Origin: Temnothorax longispinosus
Taxonomy: Eukaryota; Arthropoda; Insecta; Hymenoptera; Formicidae
Assembly: GCF_030848805.1 (NCBI RefSeq)
Contig: NC_092363.1
Span: forward strand, 17,392,600-17,456,599
Reading direction: 5' to 3'
Length of the DNA stretch: 64,000 nucleotides
The notes below the pieces were generated by a model, which worked only from the letters and a program-made list of their open reading frames with translations, was not told where the DNA came from and ran no database searches. Of the stretch, positions 36,801 to 46,796 are shown one piece after another. How positions within the stretch are numbered: position 1 is the first letter of the stretch; each line of letters starts with the position of its first letter. The position numbers and the translations under genes are program-made.

Positions 36801-38840
36801 AGGACGGATATAATTATACAGTCGTACACACATAAAAATAATTATTCTACAGCCTAGGAAAGCACTTACTTATTTTATTTTATTTCTTTTAAGTCTTCTT
36901 ACAACAAAGAATATTTTCTTATACTAATAGTTTTCAAATATCTTGACACAAGTCTTTGAAAACCAGAATAATGTTTTGAGTAAATGTAATGCTTATAATG
37001 ACTTTGTGGTAGATTTGGATTAAGTATTTAATACGGTTATGTACTTAAACGAAATAAAATAAAATAAGTAAGTACTTTCCTTGGCAGTAGAATGATTATT
37101 TTTCTCTGTGTATCTTGAAAAAACGATCGAAATCAAAATAAAATTAAAGGAATTCTTAATAACGCACCTGTCAAATCGTGATCTACAAACTGTCCCCACT
37201 GCATTAGCATGTGAGTAACGGAAGCCAGAGGTACGTCCTTGTTTTCATGGATTAGAGTCGTGATGTCTCGTGCGCTTGGGAGCGCCCTTCCGTTCTTCGC
37301 CCTCCTAATGCTCTGAACGCCGTCGTCATATTCCGGTGGAAGAAATCTGAGTATGATGATAAATTTTTTAGCACGGAAGTTGAAAGGAGAAGGTTTCTGT
37401 TTCTTTTATGTTCAGAGATTGTTAAAATGTTTTTATCTCTCGCGCATCGTTTATATTTTATATTTACCTCCGCATCGCAGACATCGCGGAACCCCACCAG
37501 AGATTTTGCAGATTATTGCAGCTACCGTCAGACGTTCTGTATCTTAAGCTAGCCCGTGGACATCGAGGTGGGTCCCTTCGTGGACATTGTTGTTCCAGCG
37601 AGGTTCTTTGGGTAGGCCTACTTCGGGATAAAGGTAATTCCAACGATGTATTCGGAAACCTGACAAAACGTTCAGAATAGGAATAGTCGTAACAGTGTCC
37701 ATTTCAGCGTTAGAAATTTACTGTTACTTACTAGAAACTTACTTTTTTAAGAACATAGTAGTACCTTGAAGGGCCGCGTATCCGAATCTCGCGAGGTCTC
37801 TCGCTTCCTCCGACTGATCGTTAAACGCCGCTACGTATCTCGCTGGATTATCGCTCTCCAGATAAAGACCTGCATGTTCGTTTCGTACGTGAAGATTTGA
37901 AATTAAAATCGGGGGATTAATGAATTTTTCTTTAAACGCTTACCCATCGAATATAATTTGGGCTCCTGAATATAATAAAGATCGTGCATGGCTTGCAATC
38001 CAAAATTCGCGGCTTCCATCAGACCGTTCTCCTCGTTTACCCAGTTCTCTTGATTGACGTCATTCAGAGTTTGATTGCCGACTTTCGATTCGGCGCTCTG
38101 CGTTTCCGCGATTGCATCGGTCACTCGAGTCGAGGTGTCGTTCGATTTTTTAGCAGGATGTGCCTTCGTCACCGAAATATCACCGATATTAGAATCATTA
38201 TTTGTTTGCACGCCACCGTTCCGTTCTTGAAGAAACTTCACTTGTTGCGGGGCGTTACTTTTCACATTGCTCAACAATTTCGAAGTATTAGTTTTGATAC
38301 CCGCATTATTCAGCGATCCGGCCGAAGATCCCTCTTCGAGTTTATCTTTCGTCTTTTTGGTTTCTTCATCTTCCTTTTCTCTCGCCACCGGTTCTGTTAC
38401 TGCGGAGTTTTCAGAAATGCGCGATACGTTCAAAAATTCATGTCGGGTTCCATCTCCTGTCTGATTCGTCTCTTTCGCAGGATTGTACGTGATTCCGTCG
38501 GAATCTCTCGGCTGTAACACATCCGTTGCTACCTCTTCTATCTCTTTCCCCAGCAACTGCTGTACGTCTTTCGAGCGCGCTGCTTCGACAGGGTACGAAG
38601 TATTTGCGTTGCTTTCTTGGATCCGTGGGGTTAAAGGATTGTAGTGCGATGAAATATTTACTCGCCTCCTCGGAGCGTTCGTTGATGTGAAAAACGATTG
38701 CTCGTGTTTGCCGGAAATTCTTACTTCGTGATTTGACGTTTGGCTTTTCGTGTAGGATTCTGGTTTATCGTTCGCTTCCCTCGGTTTCGATGACAATGCG
38801 CAGGAGAGGGAAGAAAGGATGAGGCTGACAAAAATAACAA
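30707..38840 (-). CDS. Secreted animal heme peroxidase with long Tyr-rich repeat tail
   Basis: An animal-type heme peroxidase (peroxinectin/chorion-peroxidase group), which oxidises phenolic substrates such as tyrosine with hydrogen peroxide outside the cell. Ten exons, high to low coordinate: 38840-37944, 37869-37743, 37659-37468, 37346-37168, 36792-36707, 36457-36238, 36120-35818, 35695-35513, 34679-31205 and 30839-30707. All phases agree, giving about 1931 residues plus a missing start. Order: tail of a signal peptide, ~280-residue Ser/Thr/Asn-rich propeptide, peroxidase domain (about residues 360-955), then about 975 residues of disordered tail. Visible active-site parts: LMQWGQFVDHDLT (distal His ~461 and its Asp), GDGRLSEQ (catalytic Arg ~606 and heme-binding Glu), AYRFGHSLV (proximal His ~710), and INIQRGRDHGLP. 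The initiator Met must lie in an unseen upstream exon, because the frame is closed by TAA just before the first acceptor. The tail is the oddity. Confidence 0.9.
31205..34679 (-). CDS. Peroxidase exon: end of catalytic domain and Tyr-rich tail
   Basis: This very large exon (3475 nt) first completes the peroxidase fold with VNQPCQ, INIQRGRDHGLPPYVRWREP and CRTMDGIKTIQ. After FWAERPSEF, about 230 codons in, the sequence changes to disordered Lys/Ser/Asn/Pro/Tyr-rich protein for about 930 codons without a cysteine. Near 32640-33210 it contains imperfect repeats of about 30 residues with RPSYDGHRPSTTTRPN. It ends VSDR at donor CAG|GTATTT; reading on would give YFF and a stop. The donor matches the phase of the last exon. 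Confidence 0.92.
32640..33210 (-). repeat. Coding tandem repeat (~90 bp units, ~177 bp higher-order period)
   Basis: Six to seven imperfect units encode variants of HRPSYDGHRPSTTTRPN preceded by either PNVYIxNNxSHH or YVxxxExYxT. The two unit types alternate, so pairs of units form a higher-order repeat of about 59 residues (compare 32829 with 33006). Tyr and His positions are kept while spacers vary. Confidence 0.85.
35513..35695 (-). CDS. Peroxidase exon: proximal histidine
   Basis: Reads GPQVMKIFDLEVL, GYDPTVNPTIANSFSTAAYR and FGHSLVQ; the His of FGH is the proximal iron ligand. The acceptor is CCCAG and the donor GTGAGT, phase 1. Confidence 0.94.
35818..36120 (-). CDS. Peroxidase exon: catalytic arginine
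   Basis: Contains CFRAGDGRLSEQPALTSLH followed by RLHNRIATEL. The Arg of GDGR and the Glu of SEQ correspond to the catalytic Arg and heme-linked Glu of the family. The usual R-E-H-N-R is here R-L-H-N-R. It ends LPIIL, phase 1. Confidence 0.94.
36238..36457 (-). CDS. Peroxidase exon with substrate-channel segment
   Basis: Opens HPECLPI and contains QLTQVTSYLDASMVYSSN, the conserved (N/T)-x-x-T-(S/A)-x-(L/I)-D-x-S-x-VYG-like block of animal peroxidases. It ends in phase 1 at donor GTGAGTGCG. Confidence 0.93.
36707..36792 (-). CDS. Peroxidase exon with CCLQGG motif
   Basis: Reads TGQSRGFNGTIPRCCLQGG then IGFQSPEFM, between acceptor TTAATAG and donor GTAATA, with phase 0 at the end. This segment follows the distal-His motif in the family and carries the paired cysteines. 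Confidence 0.92.
36825..37112. mobile_element. Inverted-repeat element inside a peroxidase intron (288 bp)
   Basis: The left end (tacacacataaaaataatta... to cttacttattttattttatt) matches the reverse complement of the right end over about 60 bases with few differences. It fills most of the intron between the exons at 37168-37346 and 36707-36792. It is non-coding and MITE-like; the target duplication is not obvious. Confidence 0.65.
37168..37346 (-). CDS. Peroxidase exon: distal histidine
   Basis: Starts FLPPEYDDG and ends LMQWGQFVDHDLT. The His is the distal heme-pocket base and the adjacent Asp is the conserved heme-ester or calcium-site residue in this family. Borders are CTCAG and GTGCGT. 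Confidence 0.95.
37468..37659 (-). CDS. Peroxidase exon: start of catalytic domain
   Basis: Contains YRTSDGSCNNLQNLWWGSAM, the characteristic opening of animal peroxidase domains (Y-R-x-x-D-G-x-C-N-N). It lies between acceptor TTTTGTCAG and donor GTAAATA. Several Cys-Pro pairs precede this motif. Confidence 0.93.
37743..37869 (-). CDS. Peroxidase exon 2 of those seen
   Basis: Reads LYLESDNPARYVAAFNDQ and on to TTMFLK, between acceptor CATGCAG and donor GTAAGTT. Its phases (1 in, 2 out) match both neighbours. It links the propeptide to the start of the conserved peroxidase fold. Confidence 0.85.
37944..38840 (-). CDS. Peroxidase exon: signal-peptide end and propeptide
   Basis: The exon starts after acceptor AACAG with VVIFVSLILSSLSCA, the hydrophobic core and likely cleavage site of a signal peptide, then about 280 residues rich in Ser, Thr, Asn, Lys and Glu with little structure. 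It ends SMG at donor GTAAGCG, phase 1. An alternative acceptor (TTTGTCAG, 38824 as first base) would shorten the hydrophobic stretch. No ATG is in frame before the upstream stop. Confidence 0.8.
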
Positions 38841-41209
38841 CTGTTTATTACATATAAACGTGACACGTGCATGTATGCCTCGCGAAGATAACATTAGATA
38901 TAAAATTTATATTTTTGCTGATGACTAATTTTAGGCAAGAATAAAAATCAGCGATTTATGGATCGATGGATATTTTAGTGTTTCAAAGCATTTCGCATGT
39001 CATTTCGATCTGACTTTCACTGATATGTGCACGAGTTTCTGATATCGATCGTGCTCAAAGTAACATTCAAACGACATTTATGTCACGTTTTTCCCCACTC
39101 GTGACATTGACTTTATCGCGTGCTAATCTGCATAATCAAACACGGGTATTTCATTCACACTCACGATACAACGTATTGCGGTACCGTTTATCGCAACGCG
39201 CGTACTCCTTCTCTTCTTTTTCCCGTATCACGGGATTTAAATAAATACTTGAAGTAGACTTATTGTAACAAAATATAATTATATAAATTGAATTTTGCAA
39301 CGTTGTGACGTTAAAAAATAATTCTATTTTTGCTATATTATGTCATCATAAAACACGTGACATTTAATAAGGTGTGAAAATCGACATGTATAATAACTAA
39401 ACGATTGGGTGAAGCAAATTAAAAACAGTAACGATGAGAGATATTAATTTAAAAAAAGAAGGAAAAAAGTAAAAGAAGGAATGGATGAGTCGAACATTCA
39501 CTAAATGAAACTCGGCATCGCGAGGCGTTAGGATCGAGAGAGACGTAACGGGATCGCGAATTGTAGAACAGCAAAGGCACGATGGACTAAAGATATTATA
39601 TATTGACCTTGTTGAGTCGTTGGAGAGAGATCTTTTCTTGAATTTTTCGATGGCGAATGTATCGTAGAAACATGCAGGTATATTTATAACGAAAATATTT
39701 ATATGCCTAAATCTTTAATATTAATTCAAAATTGCATTCGAGAATTTAATTAACATTTACACAAATATTAGAGAAAAATTTTCTCTAATATTTAAAAATT
39801 TTAAATTTAGTACAGATTTACAAACATCGTCGACAAGCGTTGCTTAAAAACAACGGACAAGTATCTTGATTACAAATCTGATTAGGGTACAATTTATATG
39901 CGATTTGTCAAGGATGTTTGTACGTTTGTATCAGGAACAAGCGAAAACACTTATCGATATCGACTCACAAAGTTGCAAAGTGCATTTTGTCCTGCGACAC
40001 ACGACCCTGGTTGCATTCACAATATTCGGCGGTGCATACTCGGCAGCGCGAAATCGTAAAGTGTCGAACGAAGACGCGGAAACGGTAGAGAGCAAGATCG
40101 AGAAACGGGAAAAAGATGAAGAATTAAAAAAGAAATGACACGGAGATACGCGTGGATCGTCGAATCGAGGCGGCGGCCTTCTCGAGGACGGTTAACCAGG
40201 TACTAACCGGTGATCAGATCGACCGACTGGTCTTATCCGTGAGGAAGAGGTGCCTCCGGGCTTTGCTTTTTGTTCGTCGATGCCGGTATCGTCGTTTTTT
40301 GCGTATTTTTACTGTTATCCGCGGCGCCCCGACGCGTTATCTCGTTATTTCGACTGTCCGCTGTTAATCATCTCGTTACGGGAAGACTCCGCTTTGCTCG
40401 GGCATCGCGCGGCAGGAAGACGTAAGATCGAGCTTCCTATAATTGTGTTACGGTGTTTACGGTTTCTTGGATACGGATTCAGAACACTCATTATATCGGC
40501 GAGAAGACAAGTCGAAATGTATGAGATTATACTACTAATCAGCGTGTCGTACGATTAACATTTTCTCGATTGATCGCTGCCGTCCGTTGATCGTTGACAG
40601 TCTAATATGTTTCTACTAATCCGGTTATCGTCGAATTAGATTTTTTACATCCATTCCACTCAAGTTGAATGACTTTCGAAAAATTATATTTTCTTAGCAA
40701 TGTATCGTTAAATGTTATGATTATACGATTTTATGTAACTTTTGTTATTGAGAAGCAAAAAAATTAATGTGAAATAAATGAACTTTTTTCTTTAGAGTAA
40801 TAGCCATCTCTTTTACGGTACTACAATTTTAAATTCTTTTTAAAACATTTTTCAACTACTGATTTATCGCAAGGATACTACTTTTAATGTGCTAAAATTT
40901 GCGAATTTTTTCATAATGATATATTATTATATTACGTATGTGTTTTAAAAAAGTTGAACTTCTATAATGCTTTAATTTTGAATTAAAAGTTCCATTCTGT
41001 TTCTTATTTATCTTTTATTCATTGTAAACTTAGTAAAGTTTAACGAAGTATATAGTTGAAAATCGTAAAAAATCTTTGAATAATTCTTAAGGAAGTGAAA
41101 AAATGAAAAAATTATTAAAGCATTATCCTGTCGGGAAGGTGGTGGTATTGTATATGGTGCACATATTTCATCGCAGTTAATGCAGTTAATTACGGTTATT
41201 ATGAATTAC
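38841..41209. other. Peroxidase upstream region
   Basis: Should contain the missing first exon (ATG and start of the signal peptide) and promoter of the peroxidase on the minus strand, but I could not pick them confidently. On the plus strand a small frame at 39914-40138 is listed separately. The rest is AT-rich and featureless to me. Confidence 0.4.
39914..40138 (+). CDS. Possible small membrane protein, ATP synthase subunit e-like
   Basis: A 74-residue frame from ATG 39914 to TGA. The middle part, LVAFTIFGGAYSAARNRKVS, is a short hydrophobic helix with a small-residue face, followed by a charged helical C-terminus rich in Glu and Lys. This arrangement resembles mitochondrial F1Fo ATP synthase subunit e, a ~70-residue single-pass protein with a Gly-x-Ala-Tyr-Gly step before basic residues and a coiled coil. 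An acceptor-like TTTGTATCAG inside the frame (near 39931-39940) would give an alternative spliced start. It may be a real diverged gene, a retrocopy or chance. Confidence 0.25.
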   Translation: MFVRLYQEQAKTLIDIDSQSCKVHFVLRHTTLVAFTIFGGAYSAARNRKVSNEDAETVESKIEKREKDEELKKK

Positions 41210-41474
41210 CTCGTCAGTGTCTGGCCGCTTTTTCCTGCGCTTGCAAGTTCGCTATTGCTTTGCCCGTGCCATATAACACTTTTGCTCGGACCTGGACTCT
41301 CCTTGTAGTTGTACAGGTCGTCCCAGACGTGGGCGACGAGCTTCCGGTATTGCCACCGGCAGTCGAGCCTAATTGCAAAGTGCCACTCGCATAATTCGCG
41401 CCTCTGCAACTCGTGCAACCCTCCGACATTGTGCCACTGCTGATATCGTTTCGCGTTATTGTCGAATATCTTCC
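41210..41474 (-). CDS. Orphan internal exon, Trp/His-rich unknown protein
   Basis: A 265-nt stretch between acceptor TTTGTTTAG and donor AG|GTAATT has one fully open frame of 87 codons with strong G/C preference at third positions: KIFDNNAKRYQQWHNVGG, then HELQRRELCEWHFAIRLDCR, WQYRKLVAHVWDDLYNYKES, and a Ser/Gly-rich end. The density of Trp, His, Cys and charged residues is typical of a folded conserved domain rather than chance. A second open frame in the same stretch is Ser/Thr/Gly-rich and less convincing. I do not recognise the family and found no partner exons. Confidence 0.5.
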
Positions 41475-43205
41475 CTAAACAAACAGTAATCTCGCGATAA
41501 TTGCAAAACGTAATTGCAAACGTAACGAGAAACAGTATAGGGATTTAAAAAACGATATTGGAATTTTATTTAAACTGATTGCAATCTCAGCCCGAGTATA
41601 ATGTCATAAGTTCTGTATTTTCTATTAATTTAATTTAATTTAATTTTAAATTATACTTTTAATACTTAATATTTTTCTATTATTTTAATTAATTTGTATA
41701 TTGAATAGAATTGTACATTGTTTGCGACTGAATCTCTATGATGTCTCGAACATATTAATGATATGAGATTGATCGTAACACATTGGATCATAACAGTTAT
41801 TCTGCATAAAATTTATTAATCAGACAGCGTCGTTTCACGCTTGAAAAAAGTAGCACGCATATACTGAAAACTGCGGAGGCCAGATTTTGAATAGCAGCAC
41901 TAAAGAAAAGCATGAAGCGCATTTGATGGCTATAAACGTCACATCATATTTGCAACGTCGCCGGACATAACCGTCAGTATCGGTTAATATATTAAGCGCC
42001 GCGTCATGTATATTATATATGTACACGAGAATGATTCTCCTCCCGGATGAAGACTATATTTTCACGTCTCAATTGTATCACGATCCATGCAACTTTTTAG
42101 GCACGTTCAACGGTTTTCTCTTAATCGCGTTTTCATCAAAATTTTAAATTAGCTTCTGTCTTTTTTGACTTTTAATTGACTCCGGTAATCCAATCAACGA
42201 TGATACGACTTAATGCTCGCGAATATAATGATTATAGTTACAGCTTGCTGCGCCACGATGTATGATTATTTATTAGTCTGACCTTTCAGGCTCTCTATAC
42301 TTAGACTTTTCGATAACTTTGAAACAATTAACTGAAATTTTTTTTTCATTATGACTATGTTATTAATTGTACACGACAGGTATTAGTTATAGTCTGGTAA
42401 CATTATGCAATTGAACGATGCAATTTTTTGCTATTTCTTCGCAGTCAAAGGCATGTCGGCCGTCTGTTATAATGTGCAGTGTGCGGCTCTGACCCGCGTG
42501 CCGTTCACCATAAATCCGGGAAAATCTGGGTTAATTATACTAATGGCAATATATGGCGAGCTTTCCTACTGGTGACCTTACCGGAAAAAGGCAAAACTCC
42601 GTAACTTCCTTGCTTGGTTTGCTAAAGCGAATTCTATGAAGAAATACAGCCCGATACGAAAAAAGATACAAACGCGAAAATTAGGTCGGTAAAATTAATC
42701 ACGCTATATATTTCTCACAGGTAATACGGGTATGTCTGGAGAAAAAAAAATTTTTTTTATTATACAGTTCTTTTCAAACTAGGTGTCAAAAAAGTATTTA
42801 TTAATTTTTATTAAAAATTTGTCTAGTAACAAAGAAGATATTTTTCATGATCATTCTGAAATTCATTATAAATTAAAAAATGTAAACATGTAACATGTAA
42901 CTTTATTTGTAACCCAAATCGAACGTGTAACAAATCAAAATGCATATCACACTCTTTTTAATTTCTCTCCGCACCATCGGTTACTGTAAACTTACTCGTG
43001 CCGGATACTTTTAACGAGACGAATCGACCGACTCCAGGCCTTATCATGAACTGTCCTGAACTATCTCACGAAACATTTTTCCCGATCAACTTCGTTTTTT
43101 CGCAGCAGATTTACAAAGCTCGGCTCTAATCCTTTCGGATCGGTCATCGATTCGGCAACACGACGCGTCGAGCGATTTTTCGCGGGATTCCCCGACGTCT
43201 CGTCT
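41475..43205. other. Non-coding stretch between two orphan exons
   Basis: AT-rich DNA with no supported gene, apart from the 43061-43215 minus-strand segment discussed in the findings. No repeat stands out. Confidence 0.4.
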
Positions 43206-43522
43206 TCACCCGGTTCGGGACAGAGGCGCGCGTACGAAATCGGCGACAAAGGACGTCCGCGTGTCCACGTCCACGGTGCGAAGGCGCCGAAGGAACTGAT
43301 CGGCCGTGTTCCAAATAGCCGGTCGGTAGGCTTCACCGAACACTCGTCTCTCTTTTCTTCTTCCTCCGCGTCGTGCCGGTCGTTTGTCGTCGACGTCCTC
43401 GCCGTTGTTGGAGTCGTCCTCCTCGTCGCCGTTGTTCACCTTCTTGCTTGGAGGGGGACGTGGACGATAAAGACCGAGACGACCGAAATCCAGTAACTCG
43501 CGGAACTTGCAATTATCGAAGG
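43206..43522 (-). CDS. Putative terminal exon of an unknown gene
   Basis: After a possible acceptor (AACGGTAG) the frame reads FDNCKFRELLDFGRLGLYRP, PPPSKK, an acidic stretch (NNGDEEDDSNNGEDVDDKR), a basic stretch and then YRPAIWNTADQFLRRLRTVD to TGA at 43206-43208. The alternation of acidic and basic blocks and the absence of stops look coding. The next frame becomes coding-like just as this one ends (see findings). Not recognised. Confidence 0.3.
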
Positions 43523-44460
43523 CTACCGTTCATAAATAAATAATAATATCGAATTGGAAAAGGTGGACGAAAGTAGATCGACCTGTCCGATTCTTTCCAT
43601 GCACTCTTTTCAAATGCTACGTGACATAAATTTTTATTACCACGAAAGGAAACTTTAATTCGTTCGATTCAAGTCGATTATAAAATATTTTAGCGGCGAT
43701 CTTAGGGTCGCATTGTGCCGACCGTGCACGAATAATCCGTTCGGCGAAAAATTTGCGAAATCTCATCCCCGGCTACTCGGTCTTGACTCCTTCGCGCGGA
43801 TATGACTCACGATCGTGAACTCCGCGTCACAAAGCGGGAGAACGGAGGAGGGCGAGGGAGTCGGCGGACGTAAAGAAAAAGAGCGGAGAGAGGAGAGGTA
43901 TATGCATTGTAGCGTATGCGTGCAGCAGAAATCCAACTCGCCGCGATATACGTAACCTTCGATTGGTAAAAATTCGACCGGCGAGCGGCCGGTCGGACCT
44001 TGTGCCCCGCATAATTCTTTCGCAACGCGGCTGTGCACATGCACGTGCACGGCCGGGAGATCCGTGTAAAGCCCGACGCATGAGCCGGACAGTACGAGCG
44101 GCGGTTCTGCGAGAAGAGGGGACACACGGTCGCCGGATGCGTTTTCTGGGCCTTCGCGGGCCTTTGCGGCCGCGCGACGCCGGAGGGTGCGCGGCTCGCG
44201 GTAGAAAAGTGGGCTACCGCCAGACACGGAGAACGCGATGAATTTGTAAATCCCTTATTTAATCATGATATTCCCATGTAATTGTAAGGGATGGATATCC
44301 GGTGAAGAGGAAGAAATTCTTTATTTTTCCGCTTGAAAGGTGTGACCCTACGTATATAAAGCGCGCGGTCCATCACGTTCCACCCTTACGTGTAACTACG
44401 TATTGTACTTTGTACTTCGCAGAGCGGGGATATAACGCGGACCATTGTGTCAGCGAGTTG

Positions 44461-44518
44461 TTCCTACGGCCGTCGTGCGGAACAAGTTGGCGTAATAATT
44501 TGATTGATACTCGCGTTG
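44461..44518. repeat. Direct-repeat copy of a segment inside the 44851-45042 element
   Basis: The segment ttcctacggccgtcgtgcgg... through ttgattgatactcgcg recurs near 44930-44988 (cttctacggtcgtcgtgttg...) with several substitutions, in the same orientation. Confidence 0.6.
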
Positions 44519-44850
44519 CTCGTTGCATATTCAGCCGCGTGCCGTTGCCCGACTCGTTGCGTCAAAATTGCCATTAATAAAATCTGTTTTGCAAATCCGT
44601 GCACAGCCTTGCATCAGAATGCGCCGCGTGCAGCAGGACACGTCAATCGCACTGTGACGAATATCGTTCGATCTCGAAAGGATTAAAAGCTGTAAAGGTA
44701 AAAAAAAAAAAAAGAAAGAAATGTGGAATAAGTAAACTTGTGTGACAATTTTGGTCATCGGGCAGATCGCCGGTCTAATATTAATTTGTTAGTTAGCAAA
44801 CGTTATTGCTGCATTTCGAATCACTCGATGGTTACTGCTCGATATTAGCA

Positions 44851-45042
44851 TAGTAATATTAAATTGGTTATTAATATCAACTTAATCGTGCGAAAAGAGA
44901 AGACATTGCGGCTTTTTGTTAAAGCTGCTTCTACGGTCGTCGTGTTGAACGGAACGAGTTGACGTAATAATTTGATTGATACTCGCGGGTCTACTCTTCT
45001 CGCACGATCAAAATGATATTAATAATTAATTTAATATTACTA
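44851..45042. mobile_element. MITE-like inverted-repeat element (~190 bp)
   Basis: The left end (tagtaatattaaattggtta... to cgtgcgaaaagagaag) matches the reverse complement of the right end (... cttctcgcacgatcaaaatg... taatattacta) over about 50 bases with small differences. Its core is the sequence that also occurs at 44461-44518. Confidence 0.6.
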
Positions 45043-46606
45043 ATGGACATCTTATGATTTTCTCATGACTCAAAAAATTATAATCGACAGAAACGATCTA
45101 TAATCAAGAAATTTATTGCAAAAGATATCACGCTCGGAGAGAAAAATGGTATGAACAATTAAAAAATTATCATTACGATATAATAATTGATCAGAATAAT
45201 GTTTGTCTGTGTAAACTAAAGAAAAAATATAATTATCGTAGCCTATTAGTAATGAAATCTATACAATTATATATACTATAGTTATTGTGTCATTTTATTA
45301 TTATTTAATAGTTACATACAACTAATGAAATGATATTAATATCCAACGTCACATTTAGTGTATCGTGACTGTATTTTAATTTATAAATAATTTATTTTTA
45401 TAACAATTTTTACATTATAGTTCTCAAAACTATTTCTGTTCTCATGACTTTATGATATATCACGTAGTTTGCAGAACTATTTTGTTTCCTCTGAGTGCAC
45501 GTATTTCCTCAGCCAGGGAATCTCGAACTTGAATCGTCCCTACGTTGACCCACGCGTCTATAATCGGTCGTTATCTACTTCCCGAGGTGTAAAAAAGATA
45601 ATCGAAAATACCGTTATCAGTCGTGCGAAGCGTCTTTCTTTCGTGACGCCGTGCAATTAAATGCCAAAGCAAACTGACTCCGCGGTGATCGTGTAGCGTC
45701 GCGCTATCAGTATCTCGCCAGTGGGTCAGTCAACAACGGGGTCAGCCGAGGGCGAATCCGGACTGCGGGTCAGCCAATCGCGTACGCTCGCGCGGCTGTC
45801 CGTGTTTTCGCGACAATGAGCATTAACTGTATACGTATATATACCATACACCCGCAACACAGTTAAATTCGTGCTGGCACTTCCGCAGTGGCGTAGCGCC
45901 GGTTTTGCTCGGCCAAAAGCAAGCCTCGATCTGATAAAACTGCAACGTTTTGCAATGGTTGGTGCAGGGTTCTTTTTTTTTCGAGCGGTTCTCTTTTTAT
46001 TCCGCACGCCCTAGTCTTGAGTAAGTAGACCGTCAGACCAGGTCAAATTTCGCTCCGGTATGACAGCTCCGCTGACGCAATTAGCGGCGCCGCGGAGTAA
46101 ATTATTAACAATTATCGTCGTTAACTATTATCGCAATCGCGTAATAAACAACCGGCCGGTGGTTTGGATTACCGAGACTTTCTCTCGTTTCTTCTCGACA
46201 AACGCGACGTTCCTTCACGGCTCTCGTCCCATGATCAGACTCTCGTCTTACGTCGATGTCGTTCGTAAAAATTTACAAACGGCGGAAACTCATTCACGGC
46301 ACATTCGCCGGAAGAGCAGAATATAGAATCGTGCCTAAGGTGGGGGGGACACAAGTAAGGAGTAGGTGGTGGTTCTCGCGGCAAGACGAGAAACAAGACG
46401 GAAGTGGGTCAGCAGGACTATCGGTCGCCGAGGGTCCGGGTTCTTGTCTCGCTCGCGCGTTTGATTCGCCGGAGGTGATGATGCTGGGTGGGATTGGATA
46501 GTATCCAACGGATACAGGTTCTTCCAGAAGAGATATGAATCGACGGTGGGAATATATGAAAAATTTCCAATGTACCTATTCTTATTTCTACCTTTCGTAA
46601 AAAAAA

Positions 46607-46796
46607 AGAATTGTATAGTTCGTTAATTAAACGTACACTTACACGCTGTAAATAAGCTTGTCAGAAAGCAAACTAATCTATTTTGATTTTTGTACTTCTA
46701 TGCATGGGAAAGAAAAGAATTATATGGTTCGTTAATCAATCATACACCTACATACTATAATAAACGAACCTCTCAGAATTCAAACTAATCACATCA
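46607..46796. repeat. Two-copy imperfect direct repeat (~80 bp, period ~105)
   Basis: gaattgtatagttcgttaat... to gcaaactaatc (first copy) and gaattatatggttcgttaat... to tcaaactaatc (second copy, from about 46717) are clearly related, with internal small changes. Non-coding. Confidence 0.55.

Noticed and set aside
43763..44227. 154-codon minus-strand frame starting MSGG
   Set aside because: CpG-rich promoter-like DNA with open frames on both strands; no recognisable domain or consistent splice site.
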